A DNA stretch of 60,000 nt from Bolinopsis microptera (GCF_026151205.1 NC_087078.1:12881118-12941117), one strand, 5' to 3'; positions 47,813-60,000 are shown, counted from the first letter of the stretch. Notes: generated by a model not told the origin, from the letters alone. Numbers and translations are program-made.

Positions 47813-48360
47813 AAAGATCATGCAATGCCAAGGAACAAAATATGAAACAAAAGATCATTTCTAAACGGTCTTTGATGGTAATATATATAAGCAAGTTCGA
47901 TAGAAAACTTTTTTATAAATACTCTCCCAAATAAAAATAAATTATTAATTGTAGTTTAACTTTAATTCGATTAAACGATATATTCTGTCTGTTGTAATGA
48001 TAATCGAATAATCGAATAAGGGCGCCTTTTGTTAGTAATTATTGATTAACTAATTTAACTAGAGACTTTGGTCTTCCCGTAATAATATATCCTTTATAGT
48101 GGGTCCCAAACTGGTCATTTGAAACGAAAAACAAAAGCCATCTTAAGGGGGCGCCAAATTATCGTCGTTTGAATGTGGGAAAATTTGGAAAAACTTAACT
48201 ACGGTATGTACTAGCAAAACTGCGCGTTTTGCTCTAGAAACACACTTTTTTAGAGATTTTACCGGCGCACCTTAACCTATCCTCTAAAATCATATAATTT
48301 GTTCAATTTTAGGGAGGGGCGCCAAAAGGGATGGGGGTGCTTTTTCAACGGGGGCACTAA

Positions 48361-48380
48361 CATGCAACGTTACGCCACTG
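48361..48380 (-). mobile_element. Solo hAT-type transposon end
   Basis: Read on the minus strand, CAGTGGCGTAACGTTGCATG looks like a typical hAT terminal inverted repeat. GGGGGC-rich sequence with GGGGCGCC words precedes it on the plus strand (48145-48360). I found no matching left terminus, so the element limits are open. Confidence 0.45.
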
Positions 48381-48696
48381 CCATCAGCACTCAACAGCCA
48401 AGGTATTCTTTTATTATAATAGATCCATACCGTGATTATACCTATAATTATAGAGGACGAATTGTCAATATGTAAGATCTCTGAAAGTAACAGTAGCTGA
48501 AAGCTCTGATCAATTTATAATTTACAGCAAACAAAGTATTTGTGGTCAATGACACTTTCATAATGAGATGAAATTTACCAGATTTACGGTGTGATACTCA
48601 TGATACTCATGATAATCAGATGAAATTGGCCGCTGAAATCGCTAAGTGCCAACATGAATACAATCTTATTTAAACTATTGTCATGTGTATGCAAGA

Positions 48697-49110
48697 CAGG
48701 TTATACGAGACTCAGCTAGGCGGGTTGGCAGGTTATACGAGACTCAGCTAGGCGGGTTGGCAGGTTATTCGAGACTCAGCTAGGCGGGTTGGCAGGTTAT
48801 TCGAGACTCAGCTAGGCGGGTTGGCAGGTTATTCGAGACTCAGCTAGGCGGGTTGGCAGGTTATTCGAGACTCAGCTAGGCGGGTTGGCAGGTTATACGA
48901 GACTCAGCTAGGCGGGTTGGCAGGTTATTCGAGACTCAGCTAGGTGGGTTGGCAGGTTATTCGAGACTCAGCTAGGCGGGTTGGCAGGTTATTCGAGACT
49001 CAGCTAGGCGGGTTGGCAGGTTATACAAGACTCAGCTAGGCGGGTTGGCAGGTTATTCGAGACTCAGCTAGGTGGGTTGGCAGGTCATACGAGAATCAGC
49101 TAGATGGGTT
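48697..49110 (+). repeat. 32-bp minisatellite, 13 copies
   Basis: The unit CAGGTTATACGAGACTCAGC plus TAGGCGGGTTGG repeats with exact 32-base spacing from 48697 to 49081. The variable site TATAC/TATTC splits the units into two types. The last copy is diverged. Confidence 0.96.
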
Positions 49111-50970
49111 ATAAACATACAACTTAATCAAGAAACTAGTCAGAGTTGTCACGATCGCAAGAGAGTCAATCTAATCTGACAATACTATTTTTATCTAGAA
49201 GTGGTCAACGCAACAGCTATACGGCGTAAGCTTGGTAGAAATTATGATTAATTAGCAAAAAACTTTGTATGAAATTGCCGAGCAAAACTATCAATTTCGC
49301 AGACAAATTTTTTTGTATTACTATTGGCTAAATCGAAACTTCTGCTCAATTATATGAATTTCAAAATATTGAAAATTTTAGAAGCTTTGTACTTGTAGGG
49401 ATTTGAGCAAAATAGTTCAAAAAAATCGCGAACTAAGATTCGTTAATTTTGTTTATTTTCCGAGTTCTTCTACCAAATTTGAACATTATAAAAAAACATT
49501 TGTATTTTAATATTAATGGACTGAAAGCTATCAAATTTTGTGCGTTTGTTGATTAAATACAATATCAACTCTGACGCTCATTAAAATGTGTCACTTAAGT
49601 CAAGTTCAGAAAATATCTCCATCGTTAAAATTCGAACGATTAGAATGGGCTCGTACGAAATTGGAAATATAAACGACATACAATTTTATGGAAGAAGGTT
49701 ATGCATCGAGATATAAATTCTTAACATAACCCATTTCATGCTTGCAGGCACAAGACGACTAAATCGGTCAGTTAAGTTCTAAGATTGATCACATACGTCA
49801 ACAAAGACTGCTGATCAACAATCACAAAGCAAAGCAAGTTTTATGGTAAACTTATTTATAATTTGATGGTTTGATGGTGATCCCAAGCAGCAAGCACTGA
49901 ATCTGCCGCTGTCAAGAGACGTCTCGTGACTGAGCACTCTCACTATGCCAATATGTCAAGCCACTGTCCAATCACGATCCAGAATGCTGGAGCTGTGACA
50001 CGTCGTTTATTAAACGCGGCAGTTATATTGTCAGGCCCCACCATCCTTTATGTGATTTAGCAATATATCAGTATTAATATGAACGTTCGACCGACTGTAT
50101 GATCATTTTAATGCTGCAGAAGTTCAGTAGTTTTACTGTTCCACTTCGCAGAGAAGTGCACTATAAGTTAGAAATGAAGTCTCTTTAATACAAAGGTCTT
50201 TATAGCTATGTATAGTCCGACCGTCTGGTAATTTCTTTCGTGATTAAACAAATTTTGAATGTTAAAATAACATACAGCAAATTAGAAAGAGATTGAAGTA
50301 GTCTCAGGTCCTATTTGTGAGATAAATGGCAAGTTCGACTCACTTTTATACGAAAAACAGGTACTTTCGTAAAAACGCGCTGTATTCACACGTGATCGAT
50401 CTACAATTATAGTGATAGAAACCACACGGGTCAGGGGTCCCGGGTCCCTAATCAGGAGTAGCTACTTAGTCGTTTAGCTATAAAGCTCGAATCACAGACA
50501 ATTTATCTGATCGAAACATTGTATGGAAAATTAAAAGAAACCCTAAAAGCCAACAGTTTCTAAAGCTACCAGTAACTTCCCTAAATCGCGGAAACTTAAG
50601 CCTAAAATACAAGAAGTAAAGACAAAGCTCCTGGGGTATTATACCTACAAATATTCAATGAGGTAACAACATAAACGTTAACTTGCTTTGTGGGATCGTT
50701 CTGTCGTCATGGATTATACTTGGTTGAGTGGAAGTAATTAGTAAAGGCTCTAGTTGAAAGTTCCAGTACTAAGCTGCTAAGCTCCTAAATAATCGGTCCT
50801 TTCACAAATTACGAGGGTAGGCACAGATTCTCGTGCATGTTCTTGCTAGGCACTATTATTGATTGTGACTCTAATAAAAGTAAACGCCTCTAAATAGACG
50901 TGGACGCCTGTAAATGATAAATATTTAATCGCAATTGTTGGTTTAGTCCAACGATTTAGTTGATTAAGTC

Positions 50971-51019
50971 GTCGACGAGTCCAACTCGGCGCGCGTCCTG
51001 GTAGGTTGTAAACCTACAA
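50971..51019 (+). repeat. 49-bp motif identical to 42619-42667
   Basis: An exact 49-base match to a segment at 42619-42667, with flanks that do not match. It contains the palindromic hairpin GTAGGTTGTAAACCTAC and a GC-rich core (CTCGGCGCGCGTCC). It looks like a transposon terminus left alone, but its class is unknown. Confidence 0.85.
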
Positions 51020-53327
51020 TTGTTGACAAATGCATCGAAATAGCATTCAAATAATATATCAAAATGCATACATACAGATAAATGATCTTACACCGCGTAT
51101 GAACACAGACGCCTACAATATAAAATTGGTACAAAACCACTCTAACCAGCCTGTTAGTCTCTATATTGTTCGGAAAGTCGGTGCAATTACCAATATGTTA
51201 CAAATGGGCAAATACGCTAATTTATATACCTGGGAACTCGTTTCTCAGTTTAAGCCAAGTGGGTATCAGTCAAATCAGGCAAAAACCTCTTATCAGTATA
51301 AACGAAAGATGGTTCTCCTTCAAATGAGCTGAAATGTACGGTAACGAGTTCAGCTGATCTCTCTTATATATGAGTGACAGTAATAAAATGACAGTGCTGA
51401 GTTCTCAAAATGAAGTAATGAGCGCCAACATAAAGAATAGTGACATATCACCACGTAATTTGTCTCTCCTCAACATTATTGGAGGTAGATCGCTCAGATC
51501 TAAATTCCCAAGAAAATTTATTGAGTGAATCCAATTCCGAATGTACTTACTTATATGGAAACGCTTTCATGTGAATCAGAACGAGATTTCGTCACAGAGA
51601 TCCTGGTCGTGGTAGATTTAAATTTCAGAGCAGAGTGACAGCTGTTACAGACGTGGATTTATAGAGCCCTCCACTCTCAAGGCTTAAATTTATTCACAAA
51701 AGAAAATGTGGTGACACGAAAGACGGCTCAATTTAGAAATTTGAATGCACTCAAACGTTCAGATCTGACAACCGTTTGACTATGTAGGCATGTTATTGTG
51801 TTATCTAGACAACCAAGCTTACCGTTATAGAGATGATAGCATAGTGACATAGCATTAATATAGCTTGTTGGAGTTAAACATTCATATGACAAATACTTAG
51901 CATTGCTGGGGACAACGGATATTTTCGTCTGATATTGTATGAAAAGGGGTGAAGCAAACGACCTCATTTTTGTAGCCTGTCAGACAGTGTAAACAATAAA
52001 CATACAATGTATCAGACCATTGATTGATGATCAACCCATATCTACTTGAAGTGAAAAATTTGCGCATACTTTGTTTAATAAAGCTTCTTTATTATACTTA
52101 TAATAGTAGAGATATATTGGTCTGCATTGACTTTTTTGCATAGAAAAAATATTGAGACGTATTAAGTTGGTCAACTCAAATTGAGAAATCCCTGGGGACG
52201 CTTTCATTAATCGAGCTCCGCCGTCCAGTTCAACTGTAAAACCTTTTATAAGTCAGGGGTTCGGCAAATGAATTAAATATATTATAAAGGAGTCAGTCGA
52301 CAGACCGATACTAACGTTCAACTTGAAGAATTGAGCGCGAAATCTATTAGCTAAATTGAAGTGAAATTGGTTCACAAAAAACCAATAAATTGATTAGAAA
52401 TATATAGGCTTAGCACCATGGTGGTGAACTGCAAAGAACACGTTTGAAATGAAACCTCTTTTAGGTCATGCTCCGTTATGCTGAAGTTTATAGCAATTTA
52501 CTGTCAATACTGTAACGCTCCTTGTATTATAAGAATAACGTGACAATTTTGAATTGTGGAAACAACTGTGCTACACTAATGGATATACTCTAATTCAGCA
52601 AATCGTACGTAACTATAACTTTAAACTTAGTAACTTTTAGAAATCTGTCCAACTTCAGTACTATTATAAGTTTATAGGTCACACAAACCCCACATTTCCA
52701 CGAAAATCCCGAGATTGCGAACGAAACTTCACTGCTTTCGGGGGAAGGTTTTGGTCAGCTTGACTTACACTTATCTGCTGGCCACATTTCAAATATCTGT
52801 TCAAAGAAACTCGAGTGCATTTTTTGGAACTTTGAATCCTGCGTCGCTACAATAAATAGGCCGTTTAGGAGGCTTATACGTTTCAGGCGTTATACTTATA
52901 GCTTTGTAGTGACAATTTCGAGAGATCAAAATATGCCAATTCCGTGAAAAATTGCAATCCATTACAAATGATAAATCTATCTGAGAATCTGACAGTGAAA
53001 TCTGAAAATTTACATCAAATAAAATACGCGTGCAGCAGGAGTTGGTGTTCCTTTAGCACTAACCCGACAGACATTTGATTGGGATGCTATACAAATAGCA
53101 GGGTAGTGTCACTATAACACTTGCTCTCAAGAACCAATCTGTAGATTATCAACAGTCGACCACAACAACATGTACTATAGGTGTGATGGGACATATTGAT
53201 TTTTTAACTATTATTCTATTTCTGAGTATTTCTACTTATACAGCAGATCTAAAGTCATACTATTGTCAGTGTCACATAGATTGACACGGAGCTGGAAATA
53301 ATTGTCAAGTCTTTCCTGCCTACCTGC

Positions 53328-55934
53328 CTAGGTCGATCCAGATGAAATCTGGAACGAGTTTCGTGTCAACGCTTCTCTCCATTTATCCCTATCACACATG
53401 AGTAAACGCAGCTGGTCAGGTTCCATTCCAGTGTCTTCAAGTAGAACGTCCGGGAAGGTCTTATGTGGTCGTCCTCGATAACGCTGGCCATAGGATGGTT
53501 GCCAGAAAAGGAGTTGTTGAGCAGGTTGGTCCTGTAGACGGTAGACATGTCCTGCAAAACGAAGTCTTCGTGTCTTTATAGTATCTGTCACCGATGGAAT
53601 CTTTCCGTAAAGAACGGAGTTAGGTGTATGTGATTTCCATGAGATACCAAAGACCCTTCGTAACATTCTAGTATAAACACCGTCTAGTGCTCTGATATCA
53701 GCCTTTTTAAGAGTCCAGGTTTCTGCACCATACAGCAGAACAGGTTCTACTGCAGTTCGAAAAATCTTAGTCTTGATCTTCCTGGACATATTAGATTTCC
53801 AAAAAGCATCTAGACTCTGTAAAGCTTTCCATGCGAGGCCTTTCCTGACATTGATGTCTCTGCTTGTTGAAGCTATAAAGGATCCAAGGTACTTAAAGTC
53901 ATGAACTTCTTCTAAAGGGTTGCCGTTAATAAAGAATCTATCGTCTGAGTTGACAGGTCGCGGGATGTTATAGGACATGTACTTGGTCTTTCCGATGTTA
54001 ATAAGGAGACCATAACGGGCTGCTATGTCAGAAATGCTTTGGCAAAGGCGGCCATTTTCGCTGAAGCTGTCAGTAATTGTTGCTAGGTCATCGGCGAAGT
54101 CCAAATCAGCAATGTAGTTACTTCCAATTTTAAACCCATCACGTGGCCCTATTGCTAGTCTTAGTATGAAATCCAGGACGATGATAAAAATGAGAGGTGC
54201 AAGAACATCGCCCTGGAGAATTCCGAGGTTGGTAAGGAATTTTAAGGTTATACCTTCAGGGGTCATGATTTTAGCCTTGGTGTTGATGTAGAGTGACATA
54301 ATGGCTTTTATGATTTTTTTAGGAAAGCCGTAGGAAGCCAGGATGTCGGGAAGATGCGATCTGAAGATGCAGTCAAAGGCCTTTGAGAAGTCAATAAAGG
54401 AGATGACACAAGGAAGCTGGAAGTTCACAACCTCTTCGATGATACGTCTAAGAGCCAGAATCTGTTCACGAGTCCCTCTTCCAGGCCGGAAACCATTCTG
54501 GTTGTATCGGAGGCGAGGTTCTATGTGGCTCCTGATTCGGTTTAGAAGCAGCCTGTTGTAGATTTTCGTGGCAACAGGGAGGATGGAGATGCCTCTGCTA
54601 TTTTCAGGACAGAACTTTTTAGCTCCTTTGGGTATAGGAAGAATGGCAGTGACAAGGAGCTCTTCCGGGGCTTTACCAGTAGCTAGCATGTTGTTGAACA
54701 GAGATAGTAAAGTAGTGTCCAAGTCAACACACTTGTACAGCAGAGAAGGAATTCCGTCATGACCGTACGTGTCCTTTGTCTGCTTGAGAGCTGTAGATAG
54801 TTCATCTGCTGAGAACGGTGACGTTTCAATTGGGAGTTCTGGCTTTTGGACTTCAAAGCTACCCATTCTGATGTTGTCAGCAGGATTGTAAAGCAGTTTG
54901 CTGTAGTGGTCAGTCCACGCCTTTGCTCGATCTGCCTTGTTTCTATATCCATGTAATGGAGACATAGATTTAGGCTTACGATTGGTAAGGTCATTTATAA
55001 GCTTCCACGCAATACCAGAGCTGTTTGATTTTGTCTGCCATGCTGCATACCCTGGGTGGTTTGCGGGTTGCGGAATAAACAGCTGATCTACTTGATCAAT
55101 TGTCTTATTAACAAACGCTTCTTGTATGCAGGTTTCGACCTTCCTGACTTCAAGGGTGGCATCACGGAGGGCTTTAGTAGCAGCTCGTGTCTTTCTTTTG
55201 TGACTATCTTTCAACGCAGCATCTCGTGCCTTGACAGCAGCTCGGTACTCAGGATTAGATGAAATCTGAGCAGTTAGACTAGTCTTCTTCCTTTTGGGAA
55301 GTACTTTCTCTGCTGTGTCATTAATAGCACTTATCATGTTGGTGTATGCATGCTGGTTGTGTTGGACGAGGTCATCAGTCTCGTTCTCTTCATCCATTAA
55401 GGCAGTGAACCTGTTCTGGAGCTGGAGTTGGAAGGCTGTTGAAGTTGCAGTGTTACTTTTTAACTCCTCCCAGTCATACTTGATTACCTTAGGTCGGACG
55501 ATGTTGGTCCTTATTGACAGCTTGATAGTCGCTGTGACAATCCGATGGTCAGATTGAATCGATGGATTAATGTATGACTCACAGTTTTTAAGTGAATTCT
55601 GCCATTTTGAGCGAATGAGGATGTGGTCATTCTGATGCAGTTGACCATTTGGTGCTGTCCAAGTCACCTTTTTAGAATGCTTTTTGTTAAACTTTAGCGC
55701 ACCAATGGTGAAAGCGTTTTCTTGGGCAAAATCAAGAATATGCTGTCCGTTTCGGTTTGTACATTCATAAAATGCGTTGGTGTTGCAGGTGTCTTTTCCA
55801 AGGTGAGCATTCAGGTCGCCAGCTATAGCTACTACGTCATGAGGTGGAAAAGATCGGACACAAGAAGTTAACTCTGCATAGAACTGTTCAACTTCAAGGT
55901 CTGTAGATACATTAGTAGGTGAATGACAAGTCTT
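53328..55934 (-). CDS. LINE endonuclease (partial) plus reverse transcriptase, 5'-truncated
   Basis: One frame is open from 55934 to the stop at 53328, about 868 residues, with no valid start because the 5' end is lost. The first ~130 residues are the C-terminal part of an APE-type endonuclease: CHSPTNVSTDLEVEQFY, VVAIAGDLNAHLG, TWTAPNGQLHQNDHILI and later SDHRIV. The reverse transcriptase follows with ISFIDFSKAFD, LGILQGDVLAPLIF and the catalytic LDFADDLA. The tail has LLYGAETWTL, RRLRFAGHVYRL and RGRPHKTF. The ETWTL and LRFAGHV patterns suggest an RTE-like or related APE-type LINE; the clade is not certain. The frame is intact, so the insertion is young or the copy recently active. Sense-strand ORFs here are shadows. 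Confidence 0.93.
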   Translation of the reverse strand, partial: KTCHSPTNVSTDLEVEQFYAELTSCVRSFPPHDVVAIAGDLNAHLGKDTCNTNAFYECTNRNGQHILDFAQENAFTIGALKFNKKHSKKVTWTAPNGQLHQNDHILIRSKWQNSLKNCESYINPSIQSDHRIVTATIKLSIRTNIVRPKVIKYDWEELKSNTATSTAFQLQLQNRFTALMDEENETDDLVQHNQHAYTNMISAINDTAEKVLPKRKKTSLTAQISSNPEYRAAVKARDAALKDSHKRKTRAATKALRDATLEVRKVETCIQEAFVNKTIDQVDQLFIPQPANHPGYAAWQTKSNSSGIAWKLINDLTNRKPKSMSPLHGYRNKADRAKAWTDHYSKLLYNPADNIRMGSFEVQKPELPIETSPFSADELSTALKQTKDTYGHDGIPSLLYKCVDLDTTLLSLFNNMLATGKAPEELLVTAILPIPKGAKKFCPENSRGISILPVATKIYNRLLLNRIRSHIEPRLRYNQNGFRPGRGTREQILALRRIIEEVVNFQLPCVISFIDFSKAFDCIFRSHLPDILASYGFPKKIIKAIMSLYINTKAKIMTPEGITLKFLTNLGILQGDVLAPLIFIIVLDFILRLAIGPRDGFKIGSNYIADLDFADDLATITDSFSENGRLCQSISDIAARYGLLINIGKTKYMSYNIPRPVNSDDRFFINGNPLEEVHDFKYLGSFIASTSRDINVRKGLAWKALQSLDAFWKSNMSRKIKTKIFRTAVEPVLLYGAETWTLKKADIRALDGVYTRMLRRVFGISWKSHTPNSVLYGKIPSVTDTIKTRRLRFAGHVYRLQDQPAQQLLFWQPSYGQRYRGRPHKTFPDVLLEDTGMEPDQLRLLMCDRDKWREALTRNSFQISSGST

Positions 55935-57499
55935 TCAGACAACAATAAGATAACTCCTAACGGATGATACTAGTCCAACTCCTAATGGACATCCTCCAGG
56001 AAGGAGTTGTCAGAGCTTTACCCCTTTTATTGCATTAAATTATGTTGAGGTTAAAACATTTTCATCGCGTAGAGTGATAATAAATAGCACTCACTATGAT
56101 AGAACCGAACTTAACAGAACCGAACTTTCGGTCGTTTATTACCTTGAACTCCAATAAAGGCCTGCCAAGGGGTTCACCGTCTCAGAGAATTTCACATGCA
56201 CAATCCCTTTATCAAACTGAAATTAATGATACCCATAATTATGTAACTTGAAAAGAGATGCGTGTCCGTACAAAAGAAGAGCGGGGAAGATAAACGATTG
56301 GGTCCATGTTGCGCTACAGGAAAATGTCATTTAGCAGCCAAGTTACCTCCCATTGCAAGCAAAGCGGTCGCATTATGAAGATATTGTGCGATTTGGAGAG
56401 TGCTATGCTATAGGGGAGATCAGGCGAGACAAGGAGACCACACGCTTCACTTGCTGATTAATGGATATTTCTCTGTATTTTTCGTGATTTTCAGGTATAA
56501 TAGTATGATAGGGTAAGTTTTATGATTAATCCAAGTTGCAAAGTGTAAACAAACGTCGTATAACAAATGGCACGTCTTCCTGAGGAATTGAGCGACCACA
56601 TGGTAAGTGGTATTCGGGCACCTTACCTATAAAATTGAAAATAGGTTGCATTGAACAGGTGATCTAGCGTCAAGAGACACGGTCCGGGTTTTGGTTTACT
56701 GAAGCTTGACTGCAGCTTGAGGATATTTGGAATTAGTGCGGACAAACATGTCGGCTTAATGTGTTGATGCCAATATAATCTAACTAAATCCAAAGATTTG
56801 TCGACAAACAATAAGAAAACCTTGGTGAGGGAATATAAGTATGCCATACCGGTTTAACACGTCTTATCACTAATATATAATTATATATACTGCATACCAT
56901 TATTATTTATATTATCCACGTTTATGCTCCATGGCAGAATCTTGTCTTAACATCGACCACTATTTACTGTTATATTAAACGTTTGTAGATCTATTTACAA
57001 AGAAGCACTTTAAAAAAATACAAAATAGTATAACAATTTACATAATAATATCATCCAGGGATAGACAAACAGTCCATAGGACTGAACAAATAAACTTTGA
57101 TATCTAGTCTTGCTTGATCTCCCGTTACTGTTGAGGTCAACGCTAATGCAGTTCGCCGTGAAGCGGTTCTTTTTGATATCCGAACTGGTTGTAACAGAAT
57201 ATTAGTAGGTTTGTAAAGAAAATTAGCGCAAATATAGCCATGATTGCTCCGCTTAATTAATTTACAGATGTTTAATACTGCAATCAACCTGTTTAAATGA
57301 CATATACCTTAAAACAAGTAAAATAGAGAAACAGCGGTGGGATGTCTGAACATTAAATAGCGAACCGCTTCCTGGCCTCCTGGGTGGTACCGGAGTCAAT
57401 TATAACCCAGACGTTAAACATTTTGTTCATGAATTTTCGAAAGTCATGTCGCCAGGTGGACTTTAGTGAACCTTGAACACGGGAGAGTGGTTTCAGTGC

Positions 57500-57540
57500 G
57501 GGATGATGACGTAATGATGACGTGCGGGATGATGACGTAA
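57500..57540 (+). repeat. GGGATGATGACGTAATG-type repeat
   Basis: GCGGGATGATGACGTAAT occurs twice, with a further ATGATGACGT between them. Each contains a TGACGT CRE half-site. Confidence 0.7.
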
Positions 57541-58683
57541 TATATTATATAACAAGGTATTAGAAGTTATATTCTAGTCTTCGATAAAATTATTACAGAA
57601 GATCTCATCAGTAAGTAATATTACTAATTGGTATCACCAGAATCTCATAGGAGTCTGATTGGATGGGAGAAAATATAACATGCTTACTCATGTATGGAGT
57701 ACATAAAAAAACGATGGAGGTTGGTCGATTAAATATATATAAATTCTTTCGTCTGGATAAAACGATGGAAATATACAAAAACGATGGATAATGGGTATAT
57801 ATAGAGGGAGTGGTATAAAGGCATCAACTTCGTATCTACTCACATTTCAGTCTACTACACATAATAAGGTGTTCATTTGACCGCAATATCACTGCGTTTG
57901 CATCAGCCGTTGATTTGATGAGAGTCTAACAGTGATTTGATAGTCTTCATAGTTCTATCATGGGTTATTTCGACAGTGTTCCGCGATTTTGTGATTTATA
58001 ACAGCCGGTAGTGATGAGCTAGTTATATGACTTATTTCAGACTCTGATAACCTGCACTGTTAAATTAATCTTCCTCGCTTAATTTCCAGTGATGTACGGA
58101 TGCGCGCCATGGTTACTAACGTAATATAGTGATATTAACGGTTAAAAACCGTTAAGATCGGTTATTATAAAAACCTAAAGTTTTCAGGCAGATAAGAATA
58201 AAAAGCGAACTTCCCGAACCCATTAGATATAAGTCAGTTTCAACACTTATTTGTCGAGAAATGGTCAACACAACTCAACATGACAAGTCGAACTGTGATT
58301 ATTAAGTTTGACCATTTTTTTATTAAGAAAGTCGCTTGCTAGATTGATACAAAATTACTGATCCAATAGGCAGTAAGAAAGATTAAAGTGAAGCCTGAAG
58401 GTTTTATCACCCACGATGTACCAGTAAAACGCGCCAAATTTAGTAACATTTCTCTCAAATGTTCAATATTGAAATGATATACAGAAAATTAGAACTATCT
58501 GTGTGACAATTAGTGATAGAAACCAGACGACGACCAGAACATTATCATGAAACTAGCAAATCTATCAAATATTATAAACCAGCAGAACCACAAGATTCTG
58601 TCAAGAAAATAACACGTGGCAGGTGCAGGTTGCACACGTGAGCACATGCACCCCGCAAGTCATTCCACCACTCGTCAAAAATG

Positions 58684-58742
58684 CTATTTTAAACTATGCA
58701 TGTCACTATTGAGTCAATAGTGACATGCATAGTTTAAAATAG
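58684..58742. repeat. 59-bp perfect palindrome
   Basis: A 29-bp arm (58684-58712), a single central G, and its exact reverse complement (58714-58742). The arm contains AAACTATGCATGTCACTATT. The same hairpin would form from either strand. Confidence 0.93.
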
Positions 58743-60000
58743 TATTGACAAACATTACCATTTATTTCTTCGACAATCCTCGTTTCAGGATATGCCCTAT
58801 ACAGTAATTTATAGACAGACTCTATCAAAAATGATATCTAGGACTACAAGCATCTGACGTCTATTGGTTCCCACACAATATTGCGACAGAACACACTTTT
58901 CAGCCAAAGGTCATCTAATAGTAATAGTGCCTCATAAATCATACTATACTACGACATAAACTTATTGCGAAATTTAAGCTCCATCACGAAGTTCTCTAGT
59001 CTATAGGGGAGGGGGGGCCTCTATAGCTTCGTGAGGAGGATCAGTTTCTGGTTTTGGGGTGGGGAGAAGAAGTGGTTACCAGACTGCTTCCTACTGAATT
59101 ACTGATATGTAAATCTCTGTATCTTATGTTTGGTGTCCACGAAGGTTCAGATGGTCGGGTTGTCCCGGTTAGAGCATTATCTTATTATTAACTAATAACC
59201 TAACGAATAACCGTCATCGGTAAAAATGTTCGCTGTCAAGAGATATACACGGTTTATACTTTTAATCCGGCACATTATACCAAGATTACAACGAGCTACA
59301 GGGCAGGTCTTTCCCGGTGTTAAGATGGCCTGAGGTGCTATTATCTCCTTTTTGGTAACCATAAGCACTCTGTGCCAAGGCACTATATAATAGTATATTG
59401 GCTGTAGAGGGGTTAGTCCTATGAGCCAGGGAGTGTGTATCACTAGCCGAAGCTGTACCAATTCTCAGCTTGGTGACTGGAAGATCAAGATTAACAATTG
59501 CTAATTGGTATTCATGAAAACCTTAATCCCAAGCATCGTATAGTGCAGACTGTGGAGTGTGGAGTGCCACTACCAGCACAGATCTTTTGTTAACAATAAA
59601 ATGCTGGTGCCTTTCTCCAGGATAGTATTATAGCACTTTAAATAGCAATGCCAGTATCTTCTCCCTGACTCCCGAGCACATACATAAGAATACAATGCAC
59701 ATGTTAGACCTCATACACCTAAGCAGTCTCTCTCAAAAGCCCTGGATCGGGGAAACAATTTCAATAATATTACGAGAAATTTTATTTTTTACAACATATC
59801 ACAAAGTATAGCTGTACGTCTCCAGGGACTATATCATTATTAGTTGACCTGACCTTAGCAAATAATGTAACTCTAGGTTAAACTAACGTCTCAAATTATC
59901 GAATTCGTAAGAATATGATAATCGAAAGAGATTTGATTTGATTTGATTGCGTTGGAAAGCTGATATGAGCAAAATAGTCAAGTCATTTAATTTTAAATGT

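Larger units (their letters stand above)
46449..53327. other. Long gene-free stretch
   Basis: AT-rich sequence with no ORF, RNA gene or conserved protein pattern that I can support; the 100-residue ORF at 51030-51332 resembles nothing known to me and follows a repeat terminus. Contents noted separately: a 12-bp minisatellite near 47752, a hAT-type end at 48361, a 32-bp minisatellite at 48697 and a 49-bp shared motif at 50971. Confidence 0.5.
55935..60000. other. Gene-free right end of the window
   Basis: No gene is recognised. Open frames are short and patternless. A repeated ATGATGACGT word (57500-57535) and a 59-bp palindrome (58684-58742) are the only structures noted. Confidence 0.5.

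Noticed and set aside
48697-49110. CRISPR-like array
   Set aside because: 32-bp units are directly adjacent with no unique spacers; it is a minisatellite.
51030-51332. 100-residue plus-strand ORF next to the 49-bp motif
   Set aside because: No recognisable motif, AT-rich codons and no splice or neighbour support; likely chance.

Overview
The window looks like nuclear DNA of an invertebrate animal. It has spliced genes with GT-AG introns, a eukaryotic tRNA-Thr, a Penelope-like element, a LINE, and many AT-rich nested DNA transposons. The retroelement types (Penelope-like element with hammerhead ribozymes, orphan nuclease-like retroelement tail, ORF1 proteins of marine-invertebrate type) suggest a cnidarian or another basal or marine metazoan. 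No sequence here settles the taxon.

Two host protein genes are supported. The first lies on the + strand (12029-25671). I could join 15 coding exons with consistent splice phases into a 930-residue protein whose family I do not recognise. Its introns hold a 3.6-kb foldback element, a 0.9-kb near-perfect inverted repeat, a retroelement ORF1, a tRNA-Thr gene in antisense, and several minisatellites. The second, on the - strand (34398-36788), encodes a four-exon, 424-residue class A (rhodopsin-like) GPCR with an unusual I-R-C in place of D/E-R-Y.

Layout. 1-7300: a foldback element with 1.1-kb arms, holding a retroelement ORF1 (- strand) and a complete Penelope-like element with two head-to-tail pseudo-LTRs that each carry a hammerhead ribozyme. 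7400-9010: a pogo/Tigger transposase relic and two more foldbacks. 9010-12000: presumed upstream region of the first gene, with a perfect RFX-type X-box. 26950-28000: a retroelement 3' remnant with a PD-(D/E)XK-like domain. 28644-30136 and 39998-46440: two related foldbacks made almost entirely of permuted, self-complementary AAGCGNTTATAA words, sharing one terminus and flanked by target-site duplications. 30228-32778: another foldback. 40923-45500: nested insertions inside the second AAGCG element, including a 684-bp hexamer microsatellite, a hAT-like MITE and a 104-bp MITE. 48697-49110: a 32-bp minisatellite. 53328-55934: a 5'-truncated LINE with endonuclease remnant and reverse transcriptase. 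46450-53300 and 56000-60000 otherwise hold no gene I can support.

The dominant theme is long inverted repeats: at least eight foldback structures occur in 60 kb, several sharing sub-repeats. The best single observation is the pair of type I hammerhead ribozymes in the Penelope-like element. The least explained is the AAGCG-word foldback family.
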